A stretch of DNA of 64,000 nucleotides. Source: Caloranaerobacter sp. TR13 (GTDB lineage Bacteria > Bacillota > Clostridia > Tissierellales > Thermohalobacteraceae). Below the pieces are notes generated by a model. That model did not search any database, had not been told where the DNA came from, and saw only the letters and a list, made by a program, of their open reading frames with translations. Positions within the stretch are counted from its first letter, which is position 1. The number at the start of each line of letters is the position of its first letter. Of this stretch, positions 62,217 to 64,000 are shown one piece after another. Location of the stretch: assembly GCF_001316435.1 (NCBI RefSeq), contig NZ_JXLL01000001.1, forward strand, positions 310,001 to 374,000. Direction: 5' to 3'. The position numbers were made by a program, and so were the translations under genes.

Positions 62217-64000
62217 GTTGGCTAAGTTATTAGATAAAATAAATGATGTTAATGATATTAAACAACTTAAAAATATAGAACTAAAAAAATTAGCTGAAGA
62301 GATAAGAAATTTTATTATTGAAACAATTTCACAAACTGGTGGTCATTTAGCTTCTAATTTAGGAGTCGTAGAGTTAACCCTTGCCTTACATAAAGTGTTT
62401 GATAGTCCTAAAGATAAAATAATCTGGGACGTTGGGCATCAATCATACGTACATAAAATAATTACTGGGAGAAAAAGAGAATTCCATACTATTCGTCAAT
62501 TCAAAGGACTTAGTGGATTTCCAAAAAGAAAGGAAAGTGTTCATGATATTTTCGAAACAGGACATAGTTCTACCTCTATATCTGCTGGATTAGGTTATGC
62601 AATTAGTAGAGATATAAAAGGTGAGGATTATAACGTTATTTGTGTAATTGGAGATGGTGCTATGACTGCTGGTATGGCTTTTGAAGCCATGAACCATGCA
62701 GGACATTTAAGAACAAGGTTAATTGTTATTTTAAATGACAATGAGATGTCAATTTCTCAAAATGTAGGTGGTTTATCATTATACTTAAATAAAATAAGAA
62801 CGGCACCAACATATTTTAAAATGAAAGAGGATGTCGAGAATATTTTAAATAGCATTCCTGCGATTGGAAAAAAAGTGTATAAGACTGCAGAAAGAGCAAA
62901 GGATAGTTTGAAATATTTTCTTTTACCGGGAATGATATTTGAGGAATTAGGTTTTAAGTATTTAGGACCTGTTGATGGTCATAATATAAGTTCTTTAATT
63001 AATGTACTTAAAAGAGCTAGAAATGTTGATGGTCCTGTTCTGATTCACGTTATAACTAAAAAGGGTAAAGGATATAAACCAGCTGAAGAAGACCCAGATA
63101 AGTTCCATAGCGCAAGTCCATTTGAAATTGAAACTGGCAAGTTTAAGAAAAAATTAAATAAGCCAAAATATTCGGAAGTACTAGGAGAGACTCTTGTAGA
63201 ATTAGCTAAAAAGGATAAAAGAATAGTTGCTATCACAGCAGCTATGCCAAGTGGTACCGGACTTGACAAGTTTAAAACAGAATTAAAAGAAAGATTTTTT
63301 GATGTAGGAATTGCAGAACAACATGGCGTTACTTTAGCAGCTGGGCTTGCAGAAAGTGGAATGAAACCATTTTTTGCAGTATACTCAACATTTTTACAGA
63401 GAGGTTATGACCAGGTACTTCATGATGTTTGCATACAACAATTACCAGTAGTTTTTGCTATTGACAGAGCTGGTTTGGTTGGAAGCGATGGTGAAACACA
63501 CCATGGTGTTTTCGATTATTCATATTTAAGCCATATTCCTAACATAACTATAATGGCTCCTAAGGATTTATTAGAATTTAAAGAAATGATAAAATTTGCA
63601 GTCGATTTTGATAAACCTTTGGCAATAAGATACCCAAGAGGTTATTGTAGTGATTTGAGTGAAATTACATCATCATATAAAATAGAGCATGGAAAGGGAG
63701 AAATTTTAATTAATGGTAAAGAAATTGCTATAATAGCAGTCGGGAAAATGGTACAATATGGTTATGAAGTTGTAAAATGTTTGAGGAAAGATAATATTAG
63801 TGCAACACTAGTTAACGCAAGATTTGTTAAACCTTTAGATAGAGAATTAATTTCAAGTCTAACTAAAAAGCATAACATTATAATAACTATGGAGGAAAAT
63901 GCTAAAATTGGCGGGTTTGGTAGTTTAGTAAATAGTATATTATTAGAGCTAAATTATAACGGAAAAGTATTAAATATTGGTGTTCCGGATACTTTTATAG
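62209..64000 (+). CDS. dxs: 1-deoxy-D-xylulose-5-phosphate synthase (3' end beyond window)
   Basis: Condenses pyruvate and glyceraldehyde 3-phosphate to start the MEP isoprenoid pathway. TGGHLASNLGVVELTLALH, DVGHQSYVHKI and the thiamine diphosphate motif GDGAMTAGMAFEAMN are in the first half; VAITAAMPSGTGL, FDVGIAEQHGVTLAAGLA and DRAGLVGSDGETHHG in the second. About 597 codons are visible and only some 20-30 residues are missing at the right edge. ATG 62209 with GGCGGG upstream overlaps the oapA stop. Confidence 0.96.
   Translation, partial: MTKLAKLLDKINDVNDIKQLKNIELKKLAEEIRNFIIETISQTGGHLASNLGVVELTLALHKVFDSPKDKIIWDVGHQSYVHKIITGRKREFHTIRQFKGLSGFPKRKESVHDIFETGHSSTSISAGLGYAISRDIKGEDYNVICVIGDGAMTAGMAFEAMNHAGHLRTRLIVILNDNEMSISQNVGGLSLYLNKIRTAPTYFKMKEDVENILNSIPAIGKKVYKTAERAKDSLKYFLLPGMIFEELGFKYLGPVDGHNISSLINVLKRARNVDGPVLIHVITKKGKGYKPAEEDPDKFHSASPFEIETGKFKKKLNKPKYSEVLGETLVELAKKDKRIVAITAAMPSGTGLDKFKTELKERFFDVGIAEQHGVTLAAGLAESGMKPFFAVYSTFLQRGYDQVLHDVCIQQLPVVFAIDRAGLVGSDGETHHGVFDYSYLSHIPNITIMAPKDLLEFKEMIKFAVDFDKPLAIRYPRGYCSDLSEITSSYKIEHGKGEILINGKEIAIIAVGKMVQYGYEVVKCLRKDNISATLVNARFVKPLDRELISSLTKKHNIIITMEENAKIGGFGSLVNSILLELNYNGKVLNIGVPDTFI

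Overview
The window is AT-rich (roughly 28-30 % G+C by eye) and reads as the chromosome of an anaerobic, endospore-forming member of the Clostridia. The evidence is a complete spoIIIAA-AH operon, a sigK gene with a pro-sequence, strong AGGAGG-type ribosome sites with many TTG and GTG starts, T-box control of alaS, and the clostridial gene orders rarA-rrf2-nifS-nifU-mnmA and alaS-ireB-ruvX-DUF1292-fur. A large OLE-type RNA lies between ispA and oapA-dxs, which points to one of the thermophilic, alkaliphilic or otherwise extremophilic Firmicutes lineages. Genus cannot be fixed from sequence alone. I see no tRNA or rRNA genes, insertion sequence, prophage or CRISPR array.

Layout. 1-1.7 kb: end of a queuosine-precursor operon (queD, queE, queC). 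1.7-4.1 kb: a sugar-nucleotide epimerase, then an in-frame chimera joining the N-terminal AAA+ half of RarA to the C-terminal half of a glucose-1-phosphate thymidylyltransferase. 4.1-7.5 kb: Rrf2/IscR regulator, NifS, NifU and MnmA (Fe-S assembly and tRNA thiolation). 7.6-9.6 kb: PRC-barrel protein, a small protein and an AI-2E family permease. 9.57-20.1 kb: T-box, alaS, ireB, a membrane phosphatase-like protein, Fe-S aldo/keto reductase, ruvX, DUF1292, Fur-family regulator, RNase J and a split LysO exporter. 20.2-27.4 kb: ylbF, queT, then a module matching Bacillus yrrL-yrrM-yrrN/O-udk-pbpI (mltG, trmR, trhP, udk, class-B PBP), then sigK. 27.4-31.2 kb: an SDR gene divergent from an alpha-oxoamine synthase, then yqeG and aroE.

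31.2-46.3 kb is a full type IV pilus operon (pilB, pilT, pilC, major pilin, pilD, pilM, pilN, pilO, several minor pilins, a secreted von Willebrand A protein with a coiled-coil insertion, and comFB). 46.3-49.5 kb: aroK, aroQ, an M24 peptidase, efp and a zinc-ribbon protein. 49.6-54.9 kb: spoIIIAA-AH. 54.9-60.9 kb: asp23, amaP, DUF2273, nusB, a TsaD/Kae1-like paralogue, folD, xseA, xseB, ispA. 60.9-64 kb: OLE RNA with its own promoter, oapA, and dxs running off the end.

Most notable: (1) the OLE RNA, supported by a consensus promoter placed to start at the RNA's 12-bp closing helix, by several long-range helices and by the adjacent oapA; (2) the RarA/RmlA chimera; (3) three genes (epimerase, class-B PBP, sigK) whose Shine-Dalgarno sits inside the 3' arm of a perfect or near-perfect terminator hairpin, with sporulation-type promoter matches placed so that transcripts would begin inside the hairpin loop and escape it; (4) the VWA protein with about 130 residues of coiled coil inserted beside its MIDAS motif; (5) a serine-palmitoyltransferase-like enzyme divergent from an SDR reductase.
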